Positions 34,822-44,017 of a stretch of 64,000 nt of DNA are shown one piece after another (position 1 is the first letter of the stretch; every line of letters starts with the position of its first letter). Both the position numbers and the translations under genes were made by a program. The stretch is taken from the NCBI RefSeq assembly GCF_000420265.1, contig NZ_ATUP01000001.1, forward strand, positions 62,001-126,000, in the 5' to 3' direction. The DNA is from Oceanicaulis alexandrii DSM 11625. GTDB taxonomy: Bacteria > Pseudomonadota > Alphaproteobacteria > Caulobacterales > Maricaulaceae. The notes beneath the pieces were generated by a model that saw nothing but the letters and a program-made list of their open reading frames with translations, was not told the DNA's origin and ran no database searches.

Positions 34822-35712
34822 TCAGTCGGGGCGAAGCGTGTCGAGAATTTGTGCGTCCACCCAATAGATATCGACATCAGGCAGGCCGTCCCCGTCAGCA
34901 GAACCAATCAACCTGTGAAAGAAGAGATACCGGCCATCCGGGGTGACGCTCGCAGAAGCCTCCCAAGCGGGCGTATTGATCGCTTCGCCCAGATTGATCG
35001 CCGGCCCCCAGTCCCCGTCCGCCTGCCGGAAACTGATATAGATGTCCGAGTCGCCAAATCCGCTCGGCCTGCGGCCATCCCATAAGATGTAGGACTCATC
35101 AGGCGCGATGAAGGGGTGAGCGTTGAAAGTTCCCGTATTGATCGCAGCGTTGAAAGGTCTGGGCGCTTCGCGAACGCCCTCAACCAGCCGTGAATACCTC
35201 AGCACGCCATCCCCGTCCGCGGAGCCGATTTCGTCAAACACATAGGTTCCGGCGGATGACGTCGTGAGACGCATGATCTGGAAGTCATCGAACGGCTGCC
35301 CCAGCGAGTATATCTCCGACCATCCAGCATCTGTGCGCTCCATATAGCGCCCGCCCAGATGCAGCGTGTCTCCATCAGGAGCGACGAAAGGCTGACCGAC
35401 CCGAGGCGACAGCACCGTCTCGCGCCAGTCGGCATCCTCATATTTGAAAACGACGAAGTCCTGGGCGCTGCTCTCATCTCTGCCGCGGATGAAGTAGAAG
35501 GCGTCCATATCCGGTGAGAAAACGCCGCCATATTCATAGCCAGGAGACGACACCAGGCCGGGGGCGAAGGGTTCCGGGGTCAGACCGGGCGGCGGCTGGT
35601 CCAGATAGGGAGCCAGGGAAGGAGGTTGTGCTATGGCGGATCCAGCCTGTCCGGCAGCGCCAAACCCCGCCACCAGCACAAGATACAAAACGCCCGTCCG
35701 TACGATCTTCAT
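34822..35712 (-). CDS. Secreted PD40/WD40-like beta-propeller protein
   Basis: 296 residues with a signal peptide (YLVLVAGFGAAGQAGSAIAQ). Several PD40-type blades are visible: YGGVFSPDMDAFYFIRG, GQPFVAPDGDTLHLGG, AHPFIAPDESYILWDG and SASVTPDGRYLFFHR, with DSDIYISFRQADGDWG between. TolB-like propellers of this kind usually bind proteins or sugars in the periplasm. No catalytic motif is seen. The repeated phrase GSADGDG occurs twice. The gene stands between the repeat-protein genes, with hairpin terminators on both sides, and is probably monocistronic. Confidence 0.82.
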   Translation of the reverse strand: MKIVRTGVLYLVLVAGFGAAGQAGSAIAQPPSLAPYLDQPPPGLTPEPFAPGLVSSPGYEYGGVFSPDMDAFYFIRGRDESSAQDFVVFKYEDADWRETVLSPRVGQPFVAPDGDTLHLGGRYMERTDAGWSEIYSLGQPFDDFQIMRLTTSSAGTYVFDEIGSADGDGVLRYSRLVEGVREAPRPFNAAINTGTFNAHPFIAPDESYILWDGRRPSGFGDSDIYISFRQADGDWGPAINLGEAINTPAWEASASVTPDGRYLFFHRLIGSADGDGLPDVDIYWVDAQILDTLRPD

Positions 35713-35805
35713 GCCCTGCTCCGCTGTTGTCTGACATGCATGAGTTTTAAGCGCCGCAGGTTTAGCGGATCGAGTGAACTCTATGTGAGATTACAGACGC
35801 CGAGC

Positions 35806-35838
35806 ACAAAAAGGGCGGTCAGGTGACTGACCGCCCTT
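35806..35838 (-). terminator. Strong intrinsic terminator, minus strand
   Basis: A perfect 12-bp stem AAGGGCGGTCAG / CTGACCGCCCTT with a GTGA loop is followed on the minus strand by TTTTT. It terminates the 35860-36549 lipoprotein transcript. Confidence 0.85.
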
Positions 35839-35859
35839 CACATGTCTCAGCTAAAGCTG

Positions 35860-36549
35860 TCAGAGCGAGTCGCAACGCTCGCCATTGCGCGGCTCGAACT
35901 CGACCATGTCAGGTGACAGGCCGGCCGGCAGATCGGGCGCCGCATCAGCGCGAACCCGCAGGACCCCGCCCAAGGTGGCGCCGCGTTCAAAGATGACCTC
36001 ATGCGCGCAGACATCACCGCCGACCGCCAGATGCCCCTCAATCACCAGGCGTGACTGGTCCTGACGTTCACGACCCAGGAAATTCCGATCACGGCCCTGA
36101 CCGGCGAAGCGAACTGGCGCAGCATGATCACCCTCAAGGGTCAAAGCGCCAGCATTGGCCGTCAGCTCAGAGGCGTACCGCCCTTGCAAGCGCGCATTGC
36201 CGGCGTTCACTTCAACAGGCCCCAGATAAACGCCATCCAGTTGCGCCGATCCGGCATTGATCTCACTGGCGCCGGCAACCTGACCGTCCACTTCGACGCT
36301 GGCGCCATTGGCTTCCAGATCGCCGCCAATATCAGCGCGCACATCCACGGAAGCGCCATTCATTTCGACCCAACCGCCGACGCGGCCTTCCAGCGTGACC
36401 GCGGCGCCGTTCATCGCCACATTGCCATTGGTGTCAACCGTGCGGCGGCCCGCCAGGCCGTCAAATGTGGTGGTGGGGCCGTCAGACGCCTGCACGCACC
36501 CTGCCAAAAGCACTGATCCCAAGAGGGCGCTCACACTCGTCCGTACCAT
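35860..36549 (-). CDS. Lipoprotein of 17-residue repeats, NGA-type
   Basis: 229 residues from the ATG at 36549 with a GGGAG site; the longer frame to 36615 is rejected. The signal ends in a lipobox (SVLLAGC). The body has five or six 17-residue units: TLEGRVGGWVEMNGASV, DVRADIGGDLEANGASV, EVDGQVAGASEINAGSA, QLDGVYLGPVEVNAGNA and RLQGRYASELTANAGAL. The C-terminus (GGDVCAHEVIFERGATLGG, ending RNGERCDSL) parallels that of the 33744-34595 lipoprotein, including both Cys. It is therefore a paralogue with changed rung corners (NGA/NAG instead of AAD). Location is the periplasm or outer membrane; function is unknown. Confidence 0.85.
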   Translation of the reverse strand: MVRTSVSALLGSVLLAGCVQASDGPTTTFDGLAGRRTVDTNGNVAMNGAAVTLEGRVGGWVEMNGASVDVRADIGGDLEANGASVEVDGQVAGASEINAGSAQLDGVYLGPVEVNAGNARLQGRYASELTANAGALTLEGDHAAPVRFAGQGRDRNFLGRERQDQSRLVIEGHLAVGGDVCAHEVIFERGATLGGVLRVRADAAPDLPAGLSPDMVEFEPRNGERCDSL

Positions 36550-36643
36550 GTCTGCTCTCCCAGAGTTGAAGTTCGCCCCGATTGGGGAGACTTGAAAGGA
36601 AGATGCAGGCTGCACGCAATCTGGATGCAGGGCGACTTAACTT

Positions 36644-38092
36644 TTAGCTATTGAGCGTGCGTCCATACGCGTCGAGCACGCTTTCCTTCATCATCTCGCT
36701 GAGCGTGGGATGCGGGAAGATGGTGTGCATCAACTCTTCTTCCGTGGTCTCAAGCCCCATGGCGACCACGAAGCCCTGGATCAGCTCGGTCACTTCCGCG
36801 CCCACCATATGCGCGCCCAAAAGCTCGCCGGTTGTCTTGTCAAAAATGGTTTTGACCAGGCCGTTGTCTTCGCCAAGCGCGATCGCCTTGCCATTGGCCG
36901 CGAAGTTGAAACGGCCGACCCGAATGTCGTAACCGGCCTCTTTCGCCTTGGCTTCTGTCAGCCCCACCGACGCCACTTGCGGGTTGCAATAGGTGCAGCC
37001 GGGCACCTTCAGCGTGTCCATCGGATGGACGTTCTCGAGACCGGCGATCTTCTCGACGCAGATGACGCCCTCGTGCTCGGCCTTGTGCGCCAGCATGGGC
37101 GGGCCGGCCACATCCCCGATGGCGTAAAGCCCGTCCACATTGGTGCGACCATAGCCGTCAATCACCACGCAGCCGCGCTCGGTCTTCACGCCCAGATCTT
37201 CCAGGCCGAGACTCTCGATATTGCCCTGAACACCCACCGCCGAGATCAGGCGATCCGCCTTGATCTCTTGGGTCTTGCCGTCAGACGTCTCCACATGAGC
37301 GGTCACAGCGTCTGAATGCTTGTCGACTTTCGTGACCTTCGCCTCAGTGATGATGTTGAGCCCACGCTTTTCCAGCGCCTTGCGCGCGATCTTGGAAATC
37401 TCCGCGTCTTCTACGGGCATGATCCGGTCCATCAGCTCGACGACCGTCACATCCACGCCCATGGACAGATAGAAGCTGGCGAACTCGATGCCGATCGCGC
37501 CTGAGCCCATCACCACCAGGGATTTCGGCAGTTTTTTCGGCTTCATCGCCTCAAAATACGTCCAGATCAGCTCGCCATCCGGCTCGATTCCCGGCAGAGC
37601 CCGCGGGCGGGCGCCCGTGGCGATCAGGATGTGCTTGGCGGTATAGCTCCCCTCGCCCAGCGTGTTCTTGGGCTGGGGGTGCTGGGGCTCGACGGCGGGC
37701 TTTGAGGGTTTGGAGACCTTGATCTCGCCTGGCTTGGTCAGCGTCGCCTCGCCCCAGATGACGCTGATCTTGTTCTTCTTCATCAGCATGCCGACGCCGC
37801 CATTGAGACGCGCCGAGACCTTGCGGGAACGATCGACCACGGCATCCACATCGGGCTTCATCTCGCCATCCAGCACCAGGCCATAGGATTTGGCGTGATT
37901 GGCGTGATCCAGGATTTCCGCCGAGCGCAGCAAGGCTTTCGTCGGGATGCAGCCCCAGTTCAGACAGATGCCGCCCAGATGCTCGCGCTCGACAATCGCG
38001 GTCTTCAGCCCCAGCTGCGCGGCCCGGATCGCGGCCACATACCCGCCCGGCCCGGAGCCGACGACGATGACATCAAAGCTGTTTTCCGACAT
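36644..38092 (-). CDS. lpdA: Dihydrolipoyl dehydrogenase (E3)
   Basis: 482 residues. The FAD-binding VVGSGPGGYVAAIRAAQLG, the redox disulfide C43/C48 in GGICLNWGCIPTK, the NAD-binding VVMGSGAIGIEFASFYLSMG and the C-terminal HTIFPHPTLSE with the catalytic His are intact. It reoxidises dihydrolipoamide of the pyruvate dehydrogenase and sister complexes. A GGAG site precedes the ATG. It is separated from pdhC by an opposite-strand dehalogenase gene, so it must have its own promoter in the 128-bp divergent gap. Confidence 0.96.
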   Translation of the reverse strand: MSENSFDVIVVGSGPGGYVAAIRAAQLGLKTAIVEREHLGGICLNWGCIPTKALLRSAEILDHANHAKSYGLVLDGEMKPDVDAVVDRSRKVSARLNGGVGMLMKKNKISVIWGEATLTKPGEIKVSKPSKPAVEPQHPQPKNTLGEGSYTAKHILIATGARPRALPGIEPDGELIWTYFEAMKPKKLPKSLVVMGSGAIGIEFASFYLSMGVDVTVVELMDRIMPVEDAEISKIARKALEKRGLNIITEAKVTKVDKHSDAVTAHVETSDGKTQEIKADRLISAVGVQGNIESLGLEDLGVKTERGCVVIDGYGRTNVDGLYAIGDVAGPPMLAHKAEHEGVICVEKIAGLENVHPMDTLKVPGCTYCNPQVASVGLTEAKAKEAGYDIRVGRFNFAANGKAIALGEDNGLVKTIFDKTTGELLGAHMVGAEVTELIQGFVVAMGLETTEEELMHTIFPHPTLSEMMKESVLDAYGRTLNS

Positions 38093-38220
38093 GGGGTTCT
38101 CCGCGAATGATGGATACCCCCTCTTACTCCGCCGCGCAGCCCGACGCCACCGCCAGAGGGCGCCCTTCCCATGAAAAGGCCGTCAGTCCATGCTGATCAG
38201 AAAAACGGGAGGAACCATCC

Positions 38221-39126
38221 ATGACCATCAGAGCCATCCGCACGCCCGATACCTGGTTTGAAACCCTGCCAGGCTACGACTACACGCCGCACTATGTTGA
38301 CGATCTGCCCGGTTATGTGGGCTTGCGCATGGCCTATGTAGATGAGGGCCCCAAATCCGGCGCGCCCGTGTTTCTCTGCCTGCATGGGGAACCCAGCTGG
38401 GGCTATCTGTATCGAAAGATGGCTCCGGTCTTCCTAGCTGCTGGCGCGCGCGTAATCATTCCAGACCTGTTTGGCTTTGGACGGTCCGACAAGCCGGTGG
38501 ACGATGAGGTCTACACCTTCCACTGGCATCGCAACGCCCTGAAAGCGTTTCTGGATCGGATGGATCTCACTGATATCTGTCTGGTCTGTCAGGATTGGGG
38601 CGGACTATTGGGGCTGACCCTGCCGATGGATTATCCTGACCGTTTCAGCCGGCTTCTGGTGATGAATACCGCGCTCGGCGTCGGCAAAGGCGCCAGTGAG
38701 GGTTTTATCGCTTGGCGTGATTTCATGGCGAACACTCCTGATCTGGATTTGGCGGGACTTATGCAGCGCGCTACGCCGATCCTGACTGATGCGGAAGCCA
38801 AGGCCTATGCCGCCCCCTTCCCCGATGCGACCTACAAGGCCGGCGTTCGTCGTTTTCCCGCCCTTGTGCCGATCAGCCCGGACATGGAGGGCGTTCAGAC
38901 CAGCCAGCAAGCATTGCGGTTCTGGTCAGAGGACTGGACCGGCGACAGCTTCATGGCGGTGGGCATGCAGGATCCAGTGCTCGGACCGGACACCATGGCT
39001 TGGCTCAGAAGCGTCATCAAAAACTGCCCCAAACCGCTGGAAATCGCTGAAGGCGGCCATTTTGTCCAGGAATGGGGCGAGCCCATCGCCCAAGCGGCTC
39101 TCAAACACTTTGGCCTGACGGATTAA
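38221..39126 (+). CDS. Haloalkane dehalogenase (HLD-I type)
   Basis: 301 residues preceded by GGGAGGAA. It cleaves carbon-halogen bonds by an alkyl-enzyme ester. The oxyanion region LCLHGEPSWGYLYRKM, nucleophile D125 with halide-binding W126 in LVCQDWGG, a cap Trp in GFIAWRDF (where DhlA has its second halide Trp), a candidate acid in GMQDPVLG and H280 in EGGHFVQEWG are all present. The pattern fits subfamily I (DhlA/DhmA-like). The real substrate is unknown, and natural HLDs often have no known ligand. The gene sits on the opposite strand between lpdA and pdhC, splitting the usual pdh cluster. Confidence 0.9.
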   Translation: MTIRAIRTPDTWFETLPGYDYTPHYVDDLPGYVGLRMAYVDEGPKSGAPVFLCLHGEPSWGYLYRKMAPVFLAAGARVIIPDLFGFGRSDKPVDDEVYTFHWHRNALKAFLDRMDLTDICLVCQDWGGLLGLTLPMDYPDRFSRLLVMNTALGVGKGASEGFIAWRDFMANTPDLDLAGLMQRATPILTDAEAKAYAAPFPDATYKAGVRRFPALVPISPDMEGVQTSQQALRFWSEDWTGDSFMAVGMQDPVLGPDTMAWLRSVIKNCPKPLEIAEGGHFVQEWGEPIAQAALKHFGLTD

Positions 39127-39147
39127 GCGCTCTCAAACAATGAAGAA

Positions 39148-39171
39148 AGGGGCGGGTCAAGGCCCGCCCCT
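39148..39171. terminator. Bidirectional hairpin between dehalogenase and pdhC
   Basis: AGGGGCGGG / CCCGCCCCT with a 6-base loop lies between the two convergent stop codons. The minus-strand exit is TTTCTTC and the plus-strand exit is AAATC, so it works best for pdhC. Confidence 0.75.
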
Positions 39172-39175
39172 AAAT

Positions 39176-40525
39176 CTACATCAGCATGGTGATCGGGTCT
39201 TCAATAAAGCCCTTGAAGGCGGACAGCCAGCGCGCGCCGTTCGCGCCGTCCACCACGCGGTGATCACAGGTCAGGGTGACCGTCATCACGGTCGCTTTCG
39301 CCAGCGCGCCATCGGTGATCACCGGACGCTCCTCGCCCGCGCCGACGCTCAGGATCATGCCCTGGGGGGGATTGATGATCGAGGAGAAGGAGGCGATGCC
39401 GAACATGCCCAGATTGGACAGCGAGAAGGTGCCGCCCTGATATTCTTCAGGCTTGAGCTTGCGATCCCGCGCGCGGGTGGCGAGGTCTTTCATTTCAGCG
39501 GAGATCTGGGCGAGACCCTTCTGATCCGCATCCTTGATGATCGGGGTGATCAGACCGCCCTCGATCGCCACGGCGACGGAGACGTCGGCGTGCTTGTGCA
39601 GAGCGATGCGGCCATCCTCGATCCAGCTGGCGTTGGCTTGCGGGACTTTCTTGAGCGCCAGACCGGACGCCTTGATCAGGATGTCATTGACCGAGACCTT
39701 CACGCCTTCAGGCGTCTTGGCGTTGATGTCCTTGCGGAATTTCAGCAGCGCATCCAGACGGCAATCCACATTGAGCGGGAAGTGCGGAATATCGCGGAAG
39801 CTCTCGGACAGGCGCTTGGCCGAGATTTTGGTGATGTTGTCGGCCTTCTTGATCTCATAGCGGTCCGCGCTGATGCCGTATTGGGCCAACGGTTCATGCT
39901 CATCGATCGGCTTGGAGGGCTCAGATTTCGGCGCGTCAGATTTCGCGGCGGCTTTGTCGTCCGCCTTGCCGACGCCGCTCTCCTTGGCCTCTTCAATATC
40001 GCGTTTGACGATCCGGCCTTTCGGGCCGGAACCCTCGAGCGCCTTGAGGTCCAGCCCGGCATCCTTCGCCATGCGGCGCGCCAGTGGCGACGCCTTGATG
40101 CGGTCGCCGTCCTTGTCAGATTGGGCGGCGGGCGTTTCAGATTTGGCTGATGCGTCAGATTTGGCCTCTGACGCTTTATCGTCGCTCTGGGCTTTGTCGT
40201 CAGACGCCTTGGAATCCGCATCTCCGGACGACGCGCCCTCGGCGCCCTGGGGCGTGTAGCCGTCCAGCGCGCTCTTGTCCTCGCCCTCTTCAAGCAGGAG
40301 GCCGATGGGTGCGTTGACCTTGACGCCTTCAGAGCCCTCTTCGACGAGGATCTTTCCCATCACGCCTTCGTCGACGGCTTCGACTTCCATCGTCGCCTTG
40401 TCGGTTTCGATCTCGGCGATCACATCACCGGAGCTGACGGTATCGCCTTCTTTCACCGTCCATTTGGACAGCGTGCCCTCTTCCATGGTGGGCGACAGGG
40501 CGGGCATCAGGATTTCGATGGGCAT
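39176..40525 (-). CDS. pdhC: Pyruvate dehydrogenase E2 (dihydrolipoyl acetyltransferase)
   Basis: 449 residues from the ATG at 40525. One lipoyl domain (about 1-80, lipoylated K43 in [11 protein letters not shown]) is followed by a long Ala/Ser/Lys/Asp-rich linker of repeated AKSD/SDDK units. Then come a peripheral-subunit-binding domain ([20 protein letters not shown]) and the catalytic core ending with the active-site [14 protein letters not shown]. It transfers acetyl groups to CoA. It is the last gene of the pdhA-pdhB-(small membrane protein)-pdhC run. Confidence 0.96.
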   Translation of the reverse strand: MPIEILMPALSPTMEEGTLSKWTVKEGDTVSSGDVIAEIETDKATMEVEAVDEGVMGKILVEEGSEGVKVNAPIGLLLEEGEDKSALDGYTPQGAEGASSGDADSKASDDKAQSDDKASEAKSDASAKSETPAAQSDKDGDRIKASPLARRMAKDAGLDLKALEGSGPKGRIVKRDIEEAKESGVGKADDKAAAKSDAPKSEPSKPIDEHEPLAQYGISADRYEIKKADNITKISAKRLSESFRDIPHFPLNVDCRLDALLKFRKDINAKTPEGVKVSVNDILIKASGLALKKVPQANASWIEDGRIALHKHADVSVAVAIEGGLITPIIKDADQKGLAQISAEMKDLATRARDRKLKPEEYQGGTFSLSNLGMFGIASFSSIINPPQGMILSVGAGEERPVITDGALAKATVMTVTLTCDHRVVDGANGARWLSAFKGFIEDPITMLM

Positions 40526-40537
40526 CAAAGGGCTCCG

Positions 40538-40969
40538 TCAAGCAGAACCGCCCGGCCGCGCGTTAGAGCGCAACGTGGAGCGGGCGAAAAAAGTCAGGAA
40601 GAACAGCGCGATATAGACAACCACAAGCGCGCCGTTCATCGAATTCTGGATCAGCGTGTCGATCCCGGTGAGCGCATTGTTGAGCGCTGCATCCCCGGTG
40701 GGCGACAGGCCGACGGACTGGTCCAGCTCGATCAGCGTCTGGACAAATCCGTCATGGATACGTTGCGAGCCGTAGGCGACCCGCCCCAGAAAGGCGAGCA
40801 CCAGGGTGAGGAAGAAAAACGAGAAGAGCCGCAAACCGAAACCGGCATGGCGCAGGAACACCCACACCGCCACCACATACGCCGACACCACCGTGAAGAA
40901 GACCTGGACTCCGTTTAACAGGATGTCCTGGTACTCCACCATTTGTTCGATGACATCGGCCTCGGTCAT
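40538..40969 (-). CDS. Small three-helix membrane protein inside the pdh operon
   Basis: 143 residues from the ATG at 40969, whose GGAG site overlaps the pdhB stop region; the frame further upstream (to 41119) is antisense-free pdhB sequence in another frame and is not used. Three hydrophobic segments are clear: LLNGVQVFFTVVSAYVVAVW, LRLFSFFFLTLVLAFLGRVA and GALVVVYIALFFLTFFARS. A soluble loop of about 50 residues (HDGFVQTLIELDQSVG) lies between the second and third. No family is recognised. The gaps of 10 bp to pdhB and 12 bp to pdhC mean it is co-expressed with the complex. Confidence 0.8.
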   Translation of the reverse strand: MTEADVIEQMVEYQDILLNGVQVFFTVVSAYVVAVWVFLRHAGFGLRLFSFFFLTLVLAFLGRVAYGSQRIHDGFVQTLIELDQSVGLSPTGDAALNNALTGIDTLIQNSMNGALVVVYIALFFLTFFARSTLRSNARPGGSA

Positions 40970-40979
40970 GCGGCGTCTC

Positions 40980-42395
40980 CTAGTCCGCGTAGCATACCTG
41001 CTTGGCGGCCTTGATGATGTCCTCGACGCCCGGCAGCGACAAGGCTTCAAGGTTCGCCGCATACGGCAGCGGCACGTCTTTCTGGAACACCCGGGTCGGC
41101 GGGGCGTCGAGATAATCAAACGCGTCCAGCGTCACCCGCGCAGCGATTTCCGCGCCGACGCCATGCTGGCCCCAGCCCTCTTCCGCGCAAACGATGCGGT
41201 TGGTCTTTTTCACGGACTCGATAATCGTATCGGTGTCGAGCGGACGCAGGGTGCGCAGATCGATCACCTCGGCCTCGATCCCCTCTTCAGACAGTTTTTC
41301 AGCCGCTTTCAGGGCGAAGCCCACCATGCGCGAATGCGCGGTGATGGTGACGTCAGAACCTTCGCGGCGCACTTTCGCCTTGCCGATGGGCAGGACGAAA
41401 TCATCCATGTCGGGGATTTCGAACGTCTCGCCATACATCAGCTCGTGTTCGAGGAAGACGACCGGGTTCGGGTCACGAATGGCGGCTTTCAGAAGCCCCT
41501 TGGCGTCCGCCGCATCATAGGGCGCGATCACTTTCAGGCCGGGCACAGACGCATACCAGGCTGAATAGTCCTGGCTGTGCTGGGCGCCCACGCGAGACGC
41601 CGCGCCGTTCGGGCCGCGGAACACCATCGGGCAGCCCATCTGGCCGCCGGACATGTAAAGGGTCTTCGCGGCCGAGTTGATGATGTGGTCGATCGCCTGC
41701 ATGGCGAAGTTGAAGGTCATGAACTCGACGATGGGCTTGAGGCCGCCGAACGCCGCGCCGACGCCGAGACCGGCGAAGCCGTGCTCGGTGATCGGGGTGT
41801 CCACAACGCGCTGGTCACCGAATTCCTCCAGCAGCTCGCGGGTCACCTTGTAGGCGCCTTGATACTGGGCGACTTCCTCGCCCATCACGAACACCCTGTC
41901 GTCTGCGCGCATTTCTTCCGCCATCGCGTCGCGCAGGGCGTCGCGGATGGTGATTTCCTTCATCTTCGTCCCTTCAGGAATGTCGGGATCGGAGAGGGTC
42001 TTGCCCTTGGGCTTTTGCGGCGCTTCCGCTTTGTCTTCTGATTTGGACTCCGCCGCCTTTTCAGATGCGTCGTCCTTGGCGTCGGATTTCGCGTCAGCAG
42101 CGCCCGCGTCATCGGCTTCCGGGTCATAGCCCTCAAGCGCGCTGTCGTCCTCGCCCTCTTCCAAAAGGATCGCGATGGGCGCGTTCACCTGAACGCCTTC
42201 GGTCCCCTCATCGACGAGGAGCTTGCCGACCTTGCCCTCTTCAACGGCTTCGACTTCCATCGTCGCCTTGTCGGTCTCGATCTCGGCGATCACATCGCCG
42301 GAATTGACCTGATCGCCGGGTTTGACGGTCCATTTCGCCAGCGTGCCTTCCTCCATGGTGGGAGACAGGGCGGGCATGAGCACTTTGATTGGCAT
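40980..42395 (-). CDS. pdhB: Pyruvate dehydrogenase E1 beta subunit with lipoyl domain
   Basis: 471 residues. An N-terminal lipoyl domain (about 1-78, K43 in [14 protein letters not shown]) nearly identical to that of pdhC is joined by an Asp/Ala/Lys-rich linker to the transketolase-like beta subunit (from about 140: [20 protein letters not shown]). Landmarks are [34 protein letters not shown] and [11 protein letters not shown]. Lipoylated E1beta is characteristic of many alphaproteobacteria. It lies 5 bp after pdhA. Confidence 0.96.
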   Translation of the reverse strand: MPIKVLMPALSPTMEEGTLAKWTVKPGDQVNSGDVIAEIETDKATMEVEAVEEGKVGKLLVDEGTEGVQVNAPIAILLEEGEDDSALEGYDPEADDAGAADAKSDAKDDASEKAAESKSEDKAEAPQKPKGKTLSDPDIPEGTKMKEITIRDALRDAMAEEMRADDRVFVMGEEVAQYQGAYKVTRELLEEFGDQRVVDTPITEHGFAGLGVGAAFGGLKPIVEFMTFNFAMQAIDHIINSAAKTLYMSGGQMGCPMVFRGPNGAASRVGAQHSQDYSAWYASVPGLKVIAPYDAADAKGLLKAAIRDPNPVVFLEHELMYGETFEIPDMDDFVLPIGKAKVRREGSDVTITAHSRMVGFALKAAEKLSEEGIEAEVIDLRTLRPLDTDTIIESVKKTNRIVCAEEGWGQHGVGAEIAARVTLDAFDYLDAPPTRVFQKDVPLPYAANLEALSLPGVEDIIKAAKQVCYAD

Positions 42396-42400
42396 GTGTC

Positions 42401-43429
42401 TTAACCCTCGATCAGAACGTCGGTGTAGAGCTCGGACGGATCGGGCTCGGGGCTGTCCTTGGCGAAGTCGGCGGATTTGTTGACGATCGCCTTCACCTCT
42501 TTGTCCATCTCCTTGAGCGCGTCCTCGTCAGACCAGCCCTTATCCAGGATGATCTTGCGCGCCAGGTCGATGGGATCCTTGTGATCGCGAATATCATTGA
42601 CCTCATCGCGGGTGCGGTATTTCGCGGGATCGGACATGGAGTGACCACGATAGCGATAGGTCTTCATCTCGAGGATGAACGGCCCTTTGCCGGAGCGCGC
42701 GTGCTCGACAGCGCGGCTGGCGGCGTCATAGACAGCCGTCACGTCCATGCCATCCACTTCCTCGCCGGGAATGCCGAAAGACGCGCCACGCTTGTGCAGA
42801 TGCGTCTCCGAGCTGGCGCGCGCGACGGACGTGCCCATGGCGTACTGGTTGTTCTCGATGATGTAGACCACCGGCAGATCCCAGAGCTTGGCCATGTTGA
42901 AGCTCTCATAGACCTGGCCCTGATTGGCCGCGCCGTCGCCGAAATACGTCGCGCAGACCTTGCCGTTCTTCTTGTACTTGTCAGAGAAGGCGAGCCCGGT
43001 GCCAATGGAGACCTGGGCGCCGACAATGCCATGACCGCCGAAGAACTGCTTGTCACGCGAGAACATGTGCATGCTCCCGCCCTTGCCTTTGGAATAGCCG
43101 CCTTCACGACCGGTCAGTTCGGCCATCACCCCGTTCGGATCCATACCCGTGGCGAGCATGTGGGCGTGGTCGCGATAGCCGGTGATCACCTGATCACCCT
43201 CTTCCAGCGCGCCCTGCACGCCGACCACGACCGCTTCCTGGCCGATATAGAGGTGACAGAATCCCGCGATCAGCCCCATGCCGTAGAGCTGGCCGGCTTT
43301 TTCCTCAAAGCGGCGCATCAGCAGCATGTCTTTGTACCAGCTCATCAACTGGTCTTGAGAGACTTCGGATTTCTTGGAGCGCGCGGAGGAGGACTTGTTC
43401 GCGGCGCTGGTCGAGCGTTTCGTCGCCAT
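42401..43429 (-). CDS. pdhA: Pyruvate dehydrogenase E1 alpha subunit
   Basis: 342 residues from the ATG at 43429; the frame to 43519 lacks family similarity. The TPP-binding motif begins [15 protein letters not shown] and ends [12 protein letters not shown]. The phosphorylation-loop counterpart is [15 protein letters not shown]. With E1beta it decarboxylates pyruvate. A 35-residue Ser/Lys-rich N-terminal tail precedes the fold. There is no good Shine-Dalgarno before the ATG. Two inverted repeats lie in the 131-bp leader. Confidence 0.95.
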   Translation of the reverse strand: MATKRSTSAANKSSSARSKKSEVSQDQLMSWYKDMLLMRRFEEKAGQLYGMGLIAGFCHLYIGQEAVVVGVQGALEEGDQVITGYRDHAHMLATGMDPNGVMAELTGREGGYSKGKGGSMHMFSRDKQFFGGHGIVGAQVSIGTGLAFSDKYKKNGKVCATYFGDGAANQGQVYESFNMAKLWDLPVVYIIENNQYAMGTSVARASSETHLHKRGASFGIPGEEVDGMDVTAVYDAASRAVEHARSGKGPFILEMKTYRYRGHSMSDPAKYRTRDEVNDIRDHKDPIDLARKIILDKGWSDEDALKEMDKEVKAIVNKSADFAKDSPEPDPSELYTDVLIEG

Positions 43430-43439
43430 ATATTTCACA

Positions 43440-43539
43440 TGCGAACCAATGGGTTCGCACTCCCTGTTGACGTCACTCCAGCCTTTAACAGGGATGATGA
43501 GATCACGTAAAGCACGCAAATTATGTTGCGCGTGCGAAC
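43440..43539. promoter_or_regulatory. Inverted repeats upstream of pdhA
   Basis: A perfect TGCGAACC / GGTTCGCA repeat with a 4-base loop lies at 43440-43459, 10 bp before the pdhA ATG. A CGCAA / TTGCG repeat with a 6-base spacer lies at 43515-43530, followed by GTGCGAAC at 43532-43539. The octamer GTGCGAAC thus occurs twice in opposite orientation (43453-43460 as its complement). This suggests a protein-binding region controlling the pdh operon, but the factor is unknown. Confidence 0.45.
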
Positions 43540-43560
43540 AATTAACCGTGATCGGAGGAA

Positions 43561-43893
43561 TTAGCCGCCATATTCAGGCTGCGCGCCGCGATCAATCTGA
43601 ACAACAATTTCGTCAGGATGGGCGAAACGCAGCACCGCACGGGCGCGTTCTTCGAGATAATCGACATCCACAGACCCGTCCGGGCCGTCCGCCTTCAGGC
43701 GCGCGACGCGATCTTCCATGTGCTGACGGGTCGAACGCACCTCAGCAAGCTCGGCTTCAGCTGCCGAGATTTGCGCCTGAATGCGCAAATGATTGAGATA
43801 GCCCTGCTCGCCATGGAGCGCGTGATAGCTGAGATAGCCAATCACCAAAGCCAACCCAATCAAGGGGATGAAGCGCTTCAGCACCTTCATCAT
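43561..43893 (-). CDS. ftsB: Cell-division protein FtsB (DivIC/septum-initiator family)
   Basis: 110 residues from the ATG pair at 43893/43890; a GTG at 43908 is an alternative. One N-terminal membrane helix (FIPLIGLALVIGYLSYHAL) is followed by a coiled coil (AQISAAEAELAEVRSTRQHM) and the short conserved end VDYLEERARAVLRFAHPDEIV typical of FtsB. It bridges FtsL and FtsQ in the divisome. Its place between eno and pdhA is the usual one in alphaproteobacteria. Confidence 0.9.
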   Translation of the reverse strand: MMKVLKRFIPLIGLALVIGYLSYHALHGEQGYLNHLRIQAQISAAEAELAEVRSTRQHMEDRVARLKADGPDGSVDVDYLEERARAVLRFAHPDEIVVQIDRGAQPEYGG

Positions 43894-44017
43894 AACCCAT
43901 CCATCCACCGCCCGCCTTTTGCGGATCGTTCTGAAGGGACGATAGGCAATCTCAGTAAAGGAAGAGTTATGGCGAATCAGAAATCAGGTGATTCGTCAGA
44001 TTGTAAAGATATTCAAG

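Noticed and set aside
34596-34907. Upstream extension of the repeat-lipoprotein frame
   Set aside because: It would overlap the PD40 gene, cover the operator array and terminator, and bury the lipobox signal peptide.
42389-43510. 373-codon open frame on the plus strand opposite pdhA
   Set aside because: pdhA on the minus strand is unmistakable; the antisense frame is open only because of codon bias.
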